From NCBI RefSeq assembly GCF_013266755.1, contig NZ_JABRWJ010000005.1:124001-188000 (forward strand): a DNA stretch of 64,000 nt, written 5' to 3'. Positions within the stretch are counted from its first letter, which is position 1. Every line of letters starts with the position of its first letter. Source of the DNA: Pseudaquabacterium terrae. GTDB lineage: Bacteria; Pseudomonadota; Gammaproteobacteria; Burkholderiales; Burkholderiaceae_C. Below the pieces are notes generated by a model. That model did not search any database and was not told the DNA's origin. It worked only from the letters and a program-made list of their open reading frames with translations. Made by a program: the position numbers and the translations under genes. Shown piece by piece: positions 19,494 through 33,600 of this stretch.

Positions 19494-21284
19494 TCAGAAG
19501 GCTTCGACTGCCATCTCGGTGACACCGGCGGCACCGTCGACGATGCTGTCGCGCAGGCCCGGCACCTTGCTGAGGATGTGGTCGGCGTAGAAACGCGCGG
19601 TGGTGATCTTCGCGCGCATGAAGTCGGCGTCGACGTCGTCTGCCAGCCGGTCCTCGGCGGCGATCAGCGCACGCGCCATCTGCCAGCCGCCGACCAGGTT
19701 GCCGGCCAGCAGCAGGTAGGGCACGCTGCCGGCGAACGCGGCGTTCGGGCTCGCCTTGGTCTGGCCGGCGATGAAGCCGACGACATCGACGAAGGCCTGC
19801 CGCGCGGCCGCCAGGCGCTTGAGCATCGCGCGCGCGGCGACGCTGTCGCGGCCCGCCAGCGCCCGCTCGGTGGCCTCGATCTGGCCGGCGACCGCGCGCG
19901 CCATCGCACCGCCGTCGCGTGCCGTCTTGCGGCCCACCAGGTCGTTGGCCTGGATCGCCGTCGTGCCCTCGTAGATCGTCAGGATCTTGGCGTCGCGCAG
20001 GTGCTGCGCCGCGCCGGTCTCCTCGATGAAGCCCATGCCGCCATGCACCTGCACGCCGAGCGACGCGACGTCCAGGCTCATCTCGGTGGAGAAGCCCTTG
20101 ACCAGCGGCACCATGAACTCGTAGAAGGCCTGGTTCTGCTTGCGCACGTCGGCATCCGGGTGCGCATGGGCGGCGTCGAATGCGGCGGCGGCGACCAGCG
20201 CCATCGCGCGGCAGCCTTCGACGTGGGCGCGCATCGTCATCAGCATGCGCTTGACGTCGGGGTGGTGGATGATCGCCGCCGCAGCGGGCAGCGAGCCGTC
20301 GACCGGCCGGCTCTGCACGCGGTCGCGCGCATAGGCCACCGCCTGCTGATACGCCCGCTCGGCGACCGCGATGCCCTGCACGCCGACGCCGAAGCGCGCG
20401 GCATTCATCATCACGAACATGTACTCGAGGCCGCGGTTCTCCTGGCCGATGACATACCCGATCGCGCCGCCGTGGTCACCGTACTGCAGCACGGCGGTCG
20501 GGCTCGCCTTGATGCCGAGCTTGTGCTCGATCGATACGCAGTGCACGTCGTTGCGCGCGCCGAGCGAACCATCGGCGTTGAGCAGGAACTTCGGCACGAT
20601 GAACAGCGAGATGCCCTTGACGCCTTCCGGCGCACCGACGACACGCGCCAGCACCAGGTGCACGATGTTCTCGGCCAGGTCGTGCTCACCGTAGGTGATG
20701 AAGATCTTGGTGCCGAAGATCTTGTAGCTGCCGTCGGGCTGCGGCTCGGCCCGCGTGCGCACCATCGACAGGTCCGAGCCCGCCTGCGGCTCGGTCAGGT
20801 TCATCGAGCCGGTCCACGTGCCATCGACCATCTTCGGGATGTAGGTCGTCTTCTGCTCGTCGCTGCCGGCGGTCAGCAGCGCCTCGATGGCGCCGTCGGT
20901 CAGCAGCGGGCACAGCGCGAAGCTCAGGTTCGCGCTGTTGACCATCTCGGCGCAAGCGGCATGGATCAGCTTCGGCAGCCCCTGGCCGCCGAGCTCGACC
21001 GGATGCTGCAGCCCCTGCCAGCCGCCGTCGGCGAACTGGCGGAACGCCTGCTTGAAACCGGGCGTCGTGCGCACCTCGCCGTTCGCGAAGCTCGACGGGT
21101 TCAGGTCCCCGGGGCGGTTCAGCGGCGCGATCACGTCCTCGTTGAGCTTCGCGCACTCTTCCAGCACGGCGGCGGCGGTGTCGTAGCCGGCCTCCGCGTG
21201 ACCGGGCAACTGCGCGACGGCATCGATGCCGGCCAGTTCCTTCATCACGAACAGCATGTCCTTGACCGGGGCGCGATAGCTCAT
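19494..21284 (-). CDS. Acyl-CoA dehydrogenase, long-form (DmdC/FadE-like)
   Basis: FAD-dependent acyl-CoA dehydrogenase, 596 residues. That is longer than the usual ~380 because of an N-terminal acyl-CoA_dh domain and a C-terminal extension of the type seen in methylmercaptopropionyl-CoA dehydrogenase. Motifs are [36 protein letters not shown] and [17 protein letters not shown], whose Glu is the likely catalytic base. A GGAGAAGG precedes the ATG. It is downstream of etfBA but separated by a terminator, so electrons go to ETF while transcription may be independent. Substrate chain length is not determinable. Confidence 0.9.
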   Translation of the reverse strand: MSYRAPVKDMLFVMKELAGIDAVAQLPGHAEAGYDTAAAVLEECAKLNEDVIAPLNRPGDLNPSSFANGEVRTTPGFKQAFRQFADGGWQGLQHPVELGGQGLPKLIHAACAEMVNSANLSFALCPLLTDGAIEALLTAGSDEQKTTYIPKMVDGTWTGSMNLTEPQAGSDLSMVRTRAEPQPDGSYKIFGTKIFITYGEHDLAENIVHLVLARVVGAPEGVKGISLFIVPKFLLNADGSLGARNDVHCVSIEHKLGIKASPTAVLQYGDHGGAIGYVIGQENRGLEYMFVMMNAARFGVGVQGIAVAERAYQQAVAYARDRVQSRPVDGSLPAAAAIIHHPDVKRMLMTMRAHVEGCRAMALVAAAAFDAAHAHPDADVRKQNQAFYEFMVPLVKGFSTEMSLDVASLGVQVHGGMGFIEETGAAQHLRDAKILTIYEGTTAIQANDLVGRKTARDGGAMARAVAGQIEATERALAGRDSVAARAMLKRLAAARQAFVDVVGFIAGQTKASPNAAFAGSVPYLLLAGNLVGGWQMARALIAAEDRLADDVDADFMRAKITTARFYADHILSKVPGLRDSIVDGAAGVTEMAVEAF

Positions 21285-21300
21285 GAAACCTTCTCCGGAT

Positions 21301-21327
21301 AAAAAAAGGGCGCCACCTCGGCGCCCT
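21301..21327 (-). terminator. Rho-independent terminator after etfA
   Basis: On the minus strand an AGGGCGCC-GAGGT-GGCGCCCT hairpin is followed by a run of seven T, directly after etfA. Confidence 0.9.
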
Positions 21328-21339
21328 GGATTGCTTGGA

Positions 21340-22272
21340 TCAGAGCGCGTTGACCAGCTCCGGCACCGCGGTGAACAGATCCGCTTCCAGCCCGTAGTCG
21401 GCGACGCTGAAGATCGGCGCTTCGGGATCCTTGTTGATCGCGACGATCACCTTCGAATCCTTCATGCCGGCCAGGTGCTGGATCGCGCCGGAGATGCCGC
21501 AGGCGATGTACAGCGTCGGCGCGACGATCTTGCCGGTCTGGCCGACCTGCCAGTCGTTCGGTGCATAACCCGCATCGACAGCGGCCCGGCTGGCGCCGAG
21601 TGCGGCGCCGAGCTTGTCCGCCAGCGGCGTCAGCACCTCGTTGAACTTGTCCGACGAGCCCATCGCGCGGCCGCCCGAGACGATGATCTTCGCGGCGGTC
21701 AGCTCGGGCCGGTCGCTCTTGGCGATCTCGCTGCCGACGAAGGCGCTCTTGCCGCTGTCGGCCACCGCGGCGATCGATTCGATCGCCGCGCTGCCGCCGC
21801 TGGCCGCCGCGGCATCGAAGCCGGTCGTGCGCACGGTCAGCACCTTCGTCGCATCGGCCGACTGCACCGTCGCGATCGCGTTGCCGGCATAGATCGGGCG
21901 CTCGAAGGTGTCGGCGCTGACCACCTTGGTGACGTCGCTCAGTTGCGCGACGTCGAGCTTCGCGGCGACACGCGGCGCGACGTTCTTGCCGTGCGCGGTG
22001 GCCGGGAACAGCAGGTGCGCGTAGTTCGACGCGATCGCCAGCACCTGCGCCGCGACGTTCTCGGCGAGCTGCTCGGCGAGGCTGGCGCCATCGGCATGCA
22101 GCACCTTCGTGACGCCGGCGATCTGCGCCGCCGCCTGTGCGGCGCCGGCGGCGTTGTGGCCGGCGATGAGCACGTGAACGTCGCCGCCGCAAGCGGCAGC
22201 GGCCGTCACGGTATTCAGCGTCGCGCCCTTGAGCGTGCCGTGGTCGTGTTCAGCAATGACGAGTGCAGCCAT
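21340..22272 (-). CDS. etfA: Electron transfer flavoprotein subunit alpha
   Basis: Alpha subunit of the ETF that takes electrons from acyl-CoA dehydrogenases and passes them to ETF-quinone oxidoreductase. The 310-residue protein has an N-terminal adenine-nucleotide-like fold ([18 protein letters not shown]). Its C-terminal FAD domain contains [32 protein letters not shown] and [18 protein letters not shown]. It starts 1 bp after the etfB stop. Confidence 0.95.
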   Translation of the reverse strand: MAALVIAEHDHGTLKGATLNTVTAAAACGGDVHVLIAGHNAAGAAQAAAQIAGVTKVLHADGASLAEQLAENVAAQVLAIASNYAHLLFPATAHGKNVAPRVAAKLDVAQLSDVTKVVSADTFERPIYAGNAIATVQSADATKVLTVRTTGFDAAAASGGSAAIESIAAVADSGKSAFVGSEIAKSDRPELTAAKIIVSGGRAMGSSDKFNEVLTPLADKLGAALGASRAAVDAGYAPNDWQVGQTGKIVAPTLYIACGISGAIQHLAGMKDSKVIVAINKDPEAPIFSVADYGLEADLFTAVPELVNAL

Positions 22273-22273
22273 C

Positions 22274-23029
22274 TCAGATCACCTTCGCTTCGTTCTTCAG
22301 CTTGGCGACCAGCGTCGCCACGTCCGCCACCTTCACGCCCGCGCCGCGCTTGGGCGGCTCGCTGACCTTCAGCGTCTTGATGCGCGGCGTGACGTCGACA
22401 CCGAGGTCCGCCGGCTTCAGCGTCTCCATCGGCTTCTTCTTCGCCTTCATGATGTTCGGCAGCGTCACGTAGCGCGGCTCGTTCAGGCGCAGGTCGGTGG
22501 TGATGACCGCCGGGATCGACAGCGAGATCGTCTCCAGGCCGCCATCGATTTCACGCGTTACTTTCGCCTTGCCATCGGCGATCTCGACCTTGCTGGCGAA
22601 GGTGGCCTGCGGCAGGTCGGCCAGCGCGGCGAGCATCTGGCCGGTCTGGTTGCAATCGTCGTCGATCGCCTGCTTGCCCAGGATCACCAGGCCCGGCTGC
22701 TCCTTGTCGACCAGCGCCTTCAACAGCTTGGCGACGGCCAGCGGCTGCAGGTCCAGGTCGGCCGGCGTCTCGACGAGGATCGCGCGGTCGGCGCCGATCG
22801 CCATCGCGGTGCGCAGCGTCTCCTGGCATTGCGTGACGCCGCAGGACACGGCGATGACTTCGGTGACGACGCCCTTCTCCTTCAGCCGCACGGCCTCTTC
22901 GACGGCAATCTCGTCGAACGGGTTCATGCTCATCTTGACGTTGGCGATGTCGACCCCCGTGCCGTCGGACTTCACGCGAACTTTCACGTTGTAGTCGACG
23001 ACGCGCTTGACGGGTACCAGTACCTTCAT
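22274..23029 (-). CDS. etfB: Electron transfer flavoprotein subunit beta
   Basis: Beta subunit of ETF, 251 residues, binding structural AMP. It begins [18 protein letters not shown] and contains the signature [16 protein letters not shown] and the C-terminal [19 protein letters not shown] recognition-loop region. The ATG at 23029 follows GCAGGAGCC. Two palindromic sites upstream suggest control by fatty-acid or branched-chain amino-acid catabolite regulators. It forms an operon with etfA. Confidence 0.95.
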   Translation of the reverse strand: MKVLVPVKRVVDYNVKVRVKSDGTGVDIANVKMSMNPFDEIAVEEAVRLKEKGVVTEVIAVSCGVTQCQETLRTAMAIGADRAILVETPADLDLQPLAVAKLLKALVDKEQPGLVILGKQAIDDDCNQTGQMLAALADLPQATFASKVEIADGKAKVTREIDGGLETISLSIPAVITTDLRLNEPRYVTLPNIMKAKKKPMETLKPADLGVDVTPRIKTLKVSEPPKRGAGVKVADVATLVAKLKNEAKVI

Positions 23030-23053
23030 GTCGCGTGGCTCCTGCGAGTTGAA

Positions 23054-23069
23054 TTGACGTTTACGTAAA
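23054..23069. promoter_or_regulatory. Palindrome resembling a LiuR-type operator upstream of etfB
   Basis: TTGACGTTTACGTAAA is an inverted repeat (TTGACGT-TT-ACGTAAA, with GTTTACGTAAAC a perfect core) 25 bp upstream of the etfB start. MerR-family LiuR regulators of branched-chain amino-acid and fatty-acid catabolism in proteobacteria are reported to bind ACGT-containing repeats of this kind. The assignment to LiuR is from memory of that motif and is inferred. Confidence 0.5.
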
Positions 23070-23108
23070 CCGAAGAATTCTATGCCGCCGGGTTGCCGGG
23101 CGACCGAC

Positions 23109-23132
23109 AAAATCGAACGATCGTTCTATTTT
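23109..23132. promoter_or_regulatory. 24-bp TetR-type palindrome between etfB and murI
   Basis: A 24-bp palindrome with a perfect GAACGATCGTTC core and matching A/T flanks (11 of 12 base pairs symmetric) lies about 80 bp upstream of etfB and 67 bp upstream of murI. Size and symmetry fit a TetR-family dimer-of-dimers site. FadP-like regulators of beta-oxidation in betaproteobacteria are the obvious candidate, given etfBA. The regulator is not encoded in the window. Confidence 0.55.
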
Positions 23133-23198
23133 AGGTGCTCGGCTGCGCGCGGCTGTCATCCAGGTGACCGTTGCGGGCCACCTCTACACTGCGCGCGG

Positions 23199-23999
23199 AT
23201 GACCGCCCGCCCCTCCCCCTCACCGCAGATCGGCGTGTTCGATTCCGGCGTCGGTGGGTTGTCGGTGTTGCGGGGCCTGCGCCGCCGGCTGCCGGATTGC
23301 GCGATCAGCTACCTTGCCGACAACCGCCACCTGCCCTACGGCGCGAAGTCGCCCGAGTGGCTGGTGGAACGCTGTGCAACGCTGACGCAGGTCCTGGTCA
23401 GCCAAGGCAGCGCGCTGGTGCTCGTCGCCTGCAATACCGCGACCACCCACACCATCGCCGCGTTGCGCCAGCGCTGGCCATCGTTGCCGTTCGTCGGCGT
23501 CGAACCCGGCGTCAAGCCGGCCATCGCGGCCAGCCGTTCACGCCGCATCGCCGTGCTGGCGACCGAAGCGACGTTGCAAAGCGAGCGCATGCGCTCGTTG
23601 GTCGGGACGCACGGTGCGGATGCGGAGGTTCACTTGCTCGCCTGTCCGGGCCTGGCCGATGCCATCGAGCGGGCCGCGGACGATGCGCTCGAAACGCTGA
23701 TCGAAGACGCTTGCGCGCGCATCGAGGCGACCCAGGCCGACACGGTGGTGCTCGGCTGCACGCACTACCCATTGATCGCGGATCGCATCGCCAGGCGGCT
23801 CGGGCCCGGCGTAGCGCTGGTCGACACGGCGGAAGCCGTGTGCCGGCGCGTCGAGTCGCTGTTGCCGGTCCGCATCGGCGCGCAAGCCGAACCGCGTGGC
23901 GCGCTCTCGATCGCGGCCAGTGGTGATGTCGAATTGGTGGCGCGCGCCGCGCGGCGTTGGCTGGACGAGCCGGTCACGGTCGCGCATAGCGCGGTCTGA
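23199..23999 (+). CDS. murI: Glutamate racemase
   Basis: Cofactor-independent racemase supplying D-glutamate for peptidoglycan. The 266-residue protein shows the two catalytic cysteine motifs, VACNTATT (Cys78) and VLGCTHYPL, plus the conserved Asp in GVFDSGVGG near the N-terminus. The ATG at 23199 puts that motif at residue 12, as in the family. It stands alone on the plus strand, ending just before a minus-strand tRNA gene. Confidence 0.95.
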   Translation: MTARPSPSPQIGVFDSGVGGLSVLRGLRRRLPDCAISYLADNRHLPYGAKSPEWLVERCATLTQVLVSQGSALVLVACNTATTHTIAALRQRWPSLPFVGVEPGVKPAIAASRSRRIAVLATEATLQSERMRSLVGTHGADAEVHLLACPGLADAIERAADDALETLIEDACARIEATQADTVVLGCTHYPLIADRIARRLGPGVALVDTAEAVCRRVESLLPVRIGAQAEPRGALSIAASGDVELVARAARRWLDEPVTVAHSAV

Positions 24000-24007
24000 G
24001 CGACGAG

Positions 24008-24098
24008 TGGTGCCCGGAGCGGGGCTCGAACCCGCATGCCCCGATCAAAGGGCGGCGGATTTTAAGTCCGCTGCGTCTGCCGATTTCGCCATCCGGGC
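24008..24098 (-). tRNA. tRNA-Leu (anticodon UAA)
   Basis: A 91-nt type II tRNA with acceptor GCCCGGA/TCCGGGC, long variable arm, T-loop GGTTCGAGCC, anticodon TAA in the loop of the GCGGACTTAAAATCCGC arm, and encoded CCA. Confidence 0.95.
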
Positions 24099-24138
24099 GC
24101 TGCGCGTGAGCCGCCGCGCGCATTATGGAGGCCGAAGC

Positions 24139-24168
24139 AAAAGGGCCTCACCGATCGGTGAGGCCCTT
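24139..24168 (-). terminator. Hairpin terminator after tRNA-Cys
   Basis: A perfect 14-bp-arm palindrome (AAGGGCCTCACCGA and its complement), extended by TT on the minus strand, lies between tRNA-Cys and tRNA-Leu. Confidence 0.75.
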
Positions 24169-24184
24169 GTTGGCGTGATGTTCC

Positions 24185-24258
24185 TGGAGGCGCGACCCGG
24201 AGTCGAACCGGGCTGAACGGATTTGCAATCCGGTGCATAACCGCTTTGCTATCGCGCC
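24185..24258 (-). tRNA. tRNA-Cys (anticodon GCA)
   Basis: A 74-nt tRNA with acceptor GGCGCGA/TCGCGCC, discriminator T, anticodon GCA in GGATTGCAAATCC, T-loop GGTTCGACTCC and encoded CCA. It lies downstream of tRNA-Gly. Confidence 0.95.
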
Positions 24259-24292
24259 ACGGACCGGCAAGAGGAACGCCGGGCATTCTGAC

Positions 24293-24321
24293 AAAAAAGG
24301 GAAGCGGTCAGCTTCCCTTTT
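24293..24321. terminator. Hairpin between tRNA-Gly and tRNA-Cys
   Basis: AAAAGGGAAGC-GGTCA-GCTTCCCTTTT is an 11-bp stem with T-runs on both strands. On the minus strand it would terminate or process the tRNA-Gly transcript. Confidence 0.8.
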
Positions 24322-24330
24322 CGATGAATG

Positions 24331-24406
24331 TGGAGCGGGAGACGAGTCTCGAACTCGCGACCTCAACCTTGGCAAGGTTGCGCTCTACCAACTGAGCTAC
24401 TCCCGC
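24331..24406 (-). tRNA. tRNA-Gly (anticodon GCC)
   Basis: A 76-nt tRNA with acceptor GCGGGAG/CTCCCGC, D-arm AGCTCAGTTGGTAGAGC, anticodon GCC in CAACCTTGCCAAGGTTG, and encoded CCA. It lies 88 bp downstream of lon on the same strand. Confidence 0.96.
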
Positions 24407-24494
24407 ATTGTTTCGCTGTTCATTGCTGTTCAGCGAAGCTCGCAGTATATACCGTAATTTCGCCGCCCAGCAAGCGGAGCGGCGAAAACGGCCA

Positions 24495-26921
<2,427 letters not shown>

Positions 26922-27024
26922 GGAGAAACCTCTCTTTCTCGGACCGACATGGGGACCGAGCAATCGAATGCAAGGGAGGTGCGACGGGCTGGGTGGCGCC
27001 CCGTCGGACCGTCAGTGAGCAGGT

Positions 27025-28296
<1,272 letters not shown>

Positions 28297-28406
28297 GTGT
28301 AACGCGCGTGATGCGATAGCTGCGAATCAATGATAGTCCAAGCGGGCAGACCGGAATTCCCTCGAAAAGGACCCGGATTTGGACCGACCGCAAGGGGATG
28401 TGTCGA

Positions 28407-29015
28407 TCAGGGGCGTGAATGCAGGACCTGGTCGATCAGGCCGTAGGCCTGGGCTTCGTCGGGCGACATGTAGAAGTCACGCTCCATGTCGGCGGTGATC
28501 TTCTCCAGCGTCTGGCCGGTGCGCTCGGCGTAGATGCGGTTCAGCTGCTCGCGCGTCTTGAGGATCTCGCGGGCATGGATCTCGATGTCGGTGGCCTGGC
28601 CCTGCGCACCGCCCGAGGGCTGGTGGATCATGATGCGCGAGTTCGGCAGCGCCGAGCGCTTGCCCTTGGCACCGGCCATCAGCAGGAACGACCCCATGCT
28701 GGCCGCCATGCCCATGCACAGCGTCGAGACGTCCGGCTTGATGAACTGCATCGTGTCGTAGATCGACAGGCCGGCCGAGACGCTGCCGCCGGGCGAGTTG
28801 ATGTACAGGAAGATATCCTTGTCCGGGTTCTCGCTCTCCAGGAACAACAGCTGCGCGACCACCAGGTTGGCCGTCGCGTCGTTGACCGGGCCGATCAGGA
28901 AGACGATGCGCTCGCGCAGCAGGCGGCTGTAGATGTCGTAGGCGCGCTCGCCGCGCCCCGACTGCTCGATGACGATGGGCACCATGCCCAGGGCTTGCGT
29001 CTCCAATGCGCTCAT
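28407..29015 (-). CDS. clpP: ATP-dependent Clp protease proteolytic subunit ClpP
   Basis: Tetradecameric serine protease of 202 residues. The catalytic triad is visible: Ser106 in MGMAASMGS, His131 in MIHQPSGG and Asp180 in MERDFYMSP. The ATG at 29015 gives the normal length with a short propeptide. A longer in-frame reading upstream has no resemblance to the family and would read into the tig terminator. It lies between tig and clpX. Confidence 0.97.
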   Translation of the reverse strand: MSALETQALGMVPIVIEQSGRGERAYDIYSRLLRERIVFLIGPVNDATANLVVAQLLFLESENPDKDIFLYINSPGGSVSAGLSIYDTMQFIKPDVSTLCMGMAASMGSFLLMAGAKGKRSALPNSRIMIHQPSGGAQGQATDIEIHAREILKTREQLNRIYAERTGQTLEKITADMERDFYMSPDEAQAYGLIDQVLHSRP

Positions 29016-29105
29016 GGATGTCCTCGGACGTTCTCGTAAGGGGTTGGGTCGATTATGTCCCGCGCCCCTTTGGGCCCACGGGCGAGGTGTCGGATGACGG
29101 GGCGA

Positions 29106-29131
29106 TGAAAAAGGGCGCCCGTGGCGCCCTT
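29106..29131 (-). terminator. Rho-independent terminator after tig
   Basis: On the minus strand AGGGCGCC-ACG-GGCGCCCT is followed by TTTT, 43 bp after the tig stop. It would separate tig from clpPX, or act partially if the genes share a transcript. Confidence 0.85.
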
Positions 29132-29173
29132 CTCGCTTCGAACCGCCTGCAGATGAGGCGGCGCAGCGAAACA

Positions 29174-30490
29174 TCAAGCGGCCATCAGCTCGTCGAACGG
29201 CAGCGCCTTGTCGCTGACCTTGGCGCGCTCGAGCACGTACTGCGTGACGTTGTTCTCGATCACCACGGCCTCGACCTCGGCCATGCGCTGGCGGTCCGAC
29301 AGGTACCAGCGCATCACTTCGGCCGGCTTCTCGTAGCTCTGCGACAGCTCTTCGATGTGCGCCTGCAGCTGCTCGGGCTTGGCCTGCAGGTTGTTGGCAC
29401 GCACCAGCTCGGCCACCACCAGGCCCAGGCGCACGCGGCGCTCGGCCTGCGGGCGGAACAGCTGCAGCATGTCGTTCGGGATCGGCGTCTTGTCGGCATC
29501 CTTGACGCCACGTTGCTTCAGGTCCTCGCGCGCGGCCTCGCCCATGCGTTCGACCTCGGCATCGACCAGCGCCTTCGGCACGTCGAGCTCGGCCACCTTG
29601 ACCAGCGCCTCCATCGCGGCGGCCTTGTTGCGGGCCAGCACGCGGAACTTGATCTCGCGCTCGAGGTTCTTCTTGACGTCGGCGCGCATCGCGTCGATCG
29701 TGCCGTCGGCGATGCCGAGCGACTTGACGAAGGCCTCGTCGATGTCCGGCAGGTGCTGGGCTTCGATCTTCTTCATCGTGACGAGGAAGTCGGCCTCCTT
29801 GCCGGCCACGTCCTTGCCGTGATAGTCCTCGGGGAACTGCAGCGGGAAGGTCTTCGACTCGCCGACCTTCATGCCGCGCACGGCCTTGTCGAACTGCTCC
29901 AGCATCTGGCCTTCGCCGATCAGGAACTGGAAGCCGTCGGCCTTGCCGCCGGAGAACGGCTCGCCGTCGATCTTGCCCTCGAAGTCGATCGTCACGCGGT
30001 CGCTTTCAGCGGCGCCCTCGGCGGCCGGGCGCTGCGCGAAGGTGCGGCGCTGCTTGCGCAGGATGTCGACGGTGCGGTCGATCGCCGCGTCGCTGACGTC
30101 ACTGGTCACGCGCTCGACCTCGGCACCGGCCAGGTCGCCGAGCTTGACTTCGGGGTAGACCTCGAAGGTGGCGTCGAAGGCGAGCTGGCCCTCGGGCGCT
30201 TCGTCCTTCTGCGTGATCTTCGGGGTGCCGGCGACACGCAGCTGGGCCTCGTTGGCGGCGCTGGCGAAGGCCTGGCCGACCTTGTCGTTCATCACCTCGT
30301 ACTGCACCGAGTAGCCATAGCGCTGGGCAACGAAGGACATCGGCACCTTGCCGGGGCGGAAGCCGTCCGCCTTGACGGTGCGCGACAGCTTCTTCAGCCG
30401 GTTCTCGACTTCGGCACTGATGTCGGTCGCCGGAATCGTCAGGGTGATTCGGCGTTCGAGCTTTTCGAGGGTTTCAACGGTCACGGCCAT
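29174..30490 (-). CDS. tig: Trigger factor
   Basis: Ribosome-bound chaperone and peptidyl-prolyl isomerase acting on nascent chains. The 438-residue protein has the N-terminal ribosome-binding domain with the signature GFRPGKVPM, a central FKBP-type domain ([20 protein letters not shown]) and the C-terminal helical arms. It starts 31 bp downstream of a tRNA-Leu gene and precedes clpP, the conserved order in Burkholderiales. Confidence 0.96.
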   Translation of the reverse strand: MAVTVETLEKLERRITLTIPATDISAEVENRLKKLSRTVKADGFRPGKVPMSFVAQRYGYSVQYEVMNDKVGQAFASAANEAQLRVAGTPKITQKDEAPEGQLAFDATFEVYPEVKLGDLAGAEVERVTSDVSDAAIDRTVDILRKQRRTFAQRPAAEGAAESDRVTIDFEGKIDGEPFSGGKADGFQFLIGEGQMLEQFDKAVRGMKVGESKTFPLQFPEDYHGKDVAGKEADFLVTMKKIEAQHLPDIDEAFVKSLGIADGTIDAMRADVKKNLEREIKFRVLARNKAAAMEALVKVAELDVPKALVDAEVERMGEAAREDLKQRGVKDADKTPIPNDMLQLFRPQAERRVRLGLVVAELVRANNLQAKPEQLQAHIEELSQSYEKPAEVMRWYLSDRQRMAEVEAVVIENNVTQYVLERAKVSDKALPFDELMAA

Positions 30491-30521
30491 GTTGGACTCT
30501 GCTGCTTGGCAATTGAGGATC

Positions 30522-30608
30522 TGGTGCGCGGGGCCGGACTCGAACCGGCACGCCCGTGAAGGCGTCAGGACCTAAACCTGGTGCGTCTACCAATTTCGCC
30601 ACCCGCGC
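30522..30608 (-). tRNA. tRNA-Leu (anticodon UAG)
   Basis: An 87-nt type II tRNA with acceptor GCGCGGG/CCCGCGC, anticodon TAG in the CCAGGTTTAGGTCCTG arm, long variable arm, T-loop GGTTCGAGTCC and encoded CCA. It is immediately upstream of tig and probably co-transcribed with it. Confidence 0.95.
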
Positions 30609-30640
30609 TGGTGCGCACTTTGAAGTGCCTGAAAGGGACA

Positions 30641-30666
30641 GGGGGCGCCGGACCTCCGGCGCCCCC
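30641..30666 (-). terminator. Strong hairpin at the end of the RND efflux operon
   Basis: A perfect 11-bp GC stem (GGGGGCGCCGG and complement) with a 4-nt loop lies 26 bp past the pump stop. The minus-strand T-run after it is poor (TGTCCCTTT), so it may be a weak or Rho-assisted terminator. Confidence 0.55.
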
Positions 30667-30691
30667 TCGGCGATCCGGTAAACCCGCGATT

Positions 30692-33600
30692 CTAGCCCTG
30701 CGGCGCCGGCGCGCTGCCCGGGTCGGGCCGCTTGACGCGGAACCACGCTGCGTACATGGCGGGCAGCGCCAGCAGCGTCAGCGCCGTGGCAACAATCAGC
30801 CCGCCCATGATCGCCACCGCCATCGGCCCCCAGAAGACGCTGCGCGTCAGCGGGATCATCGCCAGCACGGCCGCGGCCGCGGTCAGCACGATCGGGCGGA
30901 AGCGGCGCACCGCGGCCTCGACGATCGCATCCCAGGCCGGCCGGCCCTGCTTGCGGTCCTGCTCGATCTGGTCGATCAGGATCACCGAGTTGCGCATGAT
31001 CATGCCCATCAGCGCGATCACGCCGAGCAGCGCGACGAAGCCGAAGGGCCGGTCGAGCAGCAGCAGCGCCGCGGCGATGCCGGCCAGGCCGAGCGGACCG
31101 GTCAGGAACACCAGCATGGCGCGCGAGAAGCTCTGCAGCTGCAGCATCAGCAGCGTGAAGATGATGAACAGCATCACCGGCACGCCGGCGGCGATCGAGC
31201 CGGTGCCCTTGTTGCTCTCTTCCTGCGCCCCGGCGATCTGGATGCCGTAGTCGGCCGGCATGCGCGCCTGCAGCTCGGCGAGCTTCGGCCACACCTCCTT
31301 CGTGACGGTCGGCCCCTGCACGCCGTCGACGACGTCGCCCTGCACCGTCACCGCGTACTTGCGGCCTTCACGCCACAGCACGCCGGGCTCCCAGACGAAG
31401 TCCACCTTGGCGACCTGCAGCAGCGGGATCGAGCGGCCGCCGGCGGTCGGCAGGTAGCCGTCGCCGACGTCGGTGATCGCGTTGCGCTCTTCCTGCGGCT
31501 GGCGCAGCACGATGTCGACCAGCTTGTCGCCCTCGCGGTACTGCCCGACGGTGATGCCGGTGAAGATCGCACGCGAGGCCTGCGCCACCGACTGGCTGCT
31601 GACGCCGAGCGCGCGCGCCTTGTCCTGGTCGACATCGAGCTTGAGGACCTTGACCTGCTCGTTCCAGTTGTCGTTGACGCCCCGCATCTTCGGGTTCGCG
31701 CGCACGATGTCCTTGGCCTGGTCGGCCCACAGCCGTACCTGCTTCGGATCGGGTCCGACGACGCGGAACATCACCGGATAGGCCACCGGCGGGCCGTTCG
31801 GCAGCAGCTTGACGCGCCCGCGCGCCTCGGGGAATTCGCTCGCCAGCAGCGCCGGCAGCGACTTGCGCAGGCGCTCGCGGGTCGCCAGGTCCTTCGGCAG
31901 CAGAATGGCCTGGCTGGCGTTGCTCTGCGGGAAGATGTTGTCCAGCGGCAGGTAGAAGCGCGGCACGCCGCTGCCGATCCAGGTGCTGACCGTTTCGATG
32001 CCCGGCTCCTTCATCATCCGGGCCTCGAAGCGCTTGGCCACCGCCTCGCTCTCGCGCACCGTCGAGCCTTCGGGCAGCCACAGATCGACCAGGATCTCCG
32101 GCCGGCTCGAATCGGGGAAGAACTGCTGCTGCACCTTGCCCATGCCGGCGATGCCGAGCCCGAACAACAGCAGCGTCGCGCCGATGGTTGCCCAGCGATG
32201 CTGCACGCACCAGTCGACGACGCGGCGGAAGCGTCCATAGAACGGCGTGTCGAAGAGCTCGTGGCTCTCACCGCCCGCGCGGCTGCGCGTGCGCAGCAGC
32301 TTCGCGCCGAGGAAGGGCACGAAGTACACCGACACCAGCCACGAGATCACCAGCGCGGCCGACGTGACCGCGAAGATCGCGAAGGTGTATTCGCCGACCG
32401 TCGACTTCGCCATGCCGATCGGCAGGAACCCGGCCGCGGTGATCAAGGTGCCGGTCAGCATCGGCATCGACGTGGCCTCGTAGGCGAAGCTGGCGGCACG
32501 CATCTTGTCGTAGCCCTCTTCGAGCTTGCGCACCATCATCTCGACCGCGATGATCGCATCGTCGACCAGCAGGCCGAGCGCGATGATCAGCGAACCGAGC
32601 GAGATCTTGTGCAGGCCGACGCCCCAGTAGTACATCGTCACGAAGGTGATCGCCAGCACCAGCGGGATCGTGATGCCGACGACGAGGCCCGGCCAGATGT
32701 CGATCCGGAACGGCCGCAGGTGCAGCCCGAGGCTGATGAAGCTGACCGCCAGCACGACGACCACCGCCTCGATCAGCACGCGCACGAACTCGCCGACCGA
32801 GCGTGACACCGCCTGCGGCTGGTCCTGCACCTGTTGCAGCGTGATGCCGGCCGGCAGCTGCGCGCGAATCTTGTCGGTGCGCGCCTTCAGCGCATCGCCG
32901 AGCGCGATGATGTCGCCGCCCTTGGCCATCGAGATGCCCAGCGCGACCACCGCCTTGCCCTGGTGGCGCACCTTGACGGCCGGCGGATCGGTGAAGCCGC
33001 GCCGCACCTCGGCGATATCGGACAACTGGAGCGTCCCGGCCGTCGAGCTCGCGGCATTGAAGCCGCGGATCGGGAAGCGCTTCAGGTCCTCTACGGAGCC
33101 GAACGCGCCGCCGACCCGCACCTGCAGGTTCTGCGTGCCGGCATCGAGCACGCCGGCGCTCTCCAGCGCGTTCTGCGCCGCCAGCTGGCCGAGCACCTGG
33201 TTCATGTCGAGGCCGAGCTGCGCGAGCCGCTTCTGCGAGATCTCGACGAAGATCTTCTCCGCCTGCGCGCCGAAGACCTCGACCTTCGCGACGTCGGGCA
33301 CGCGCAGCAGCTGCGAGCGCACGTCCTCGGCAAAGACGCGCAGTTCCTCGTCGCTGAAGCCATCGGCCGACAGCGCGTAGATCGAGCCGTAGACGTCGCC
33401 GAAGTCGTCGTTGAAGACCGGGCCGATCACGCCGGCGGGCAGCGTGTGGCGCATGTCGCCGATGCGCTTGCGCGCCTGGTACCAGACGTTGGCAACCTCC
33501 TTCGGCGGCGAGCTGTCGCGGATGTAGAAGATCGTCACCGATTCGCCGGGCTTGGTGTAGCTGCGGATCACGTCGGCGTAAGGCACCTCCTGCAGCGTGC

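Noticed and set aside
30581-32806. 741-residue plus-strand frame opposite the RND permease
   Set aside because: It is complementary to the permease coding sequence with no independent signal, and it begins inside tRNA-Leu.
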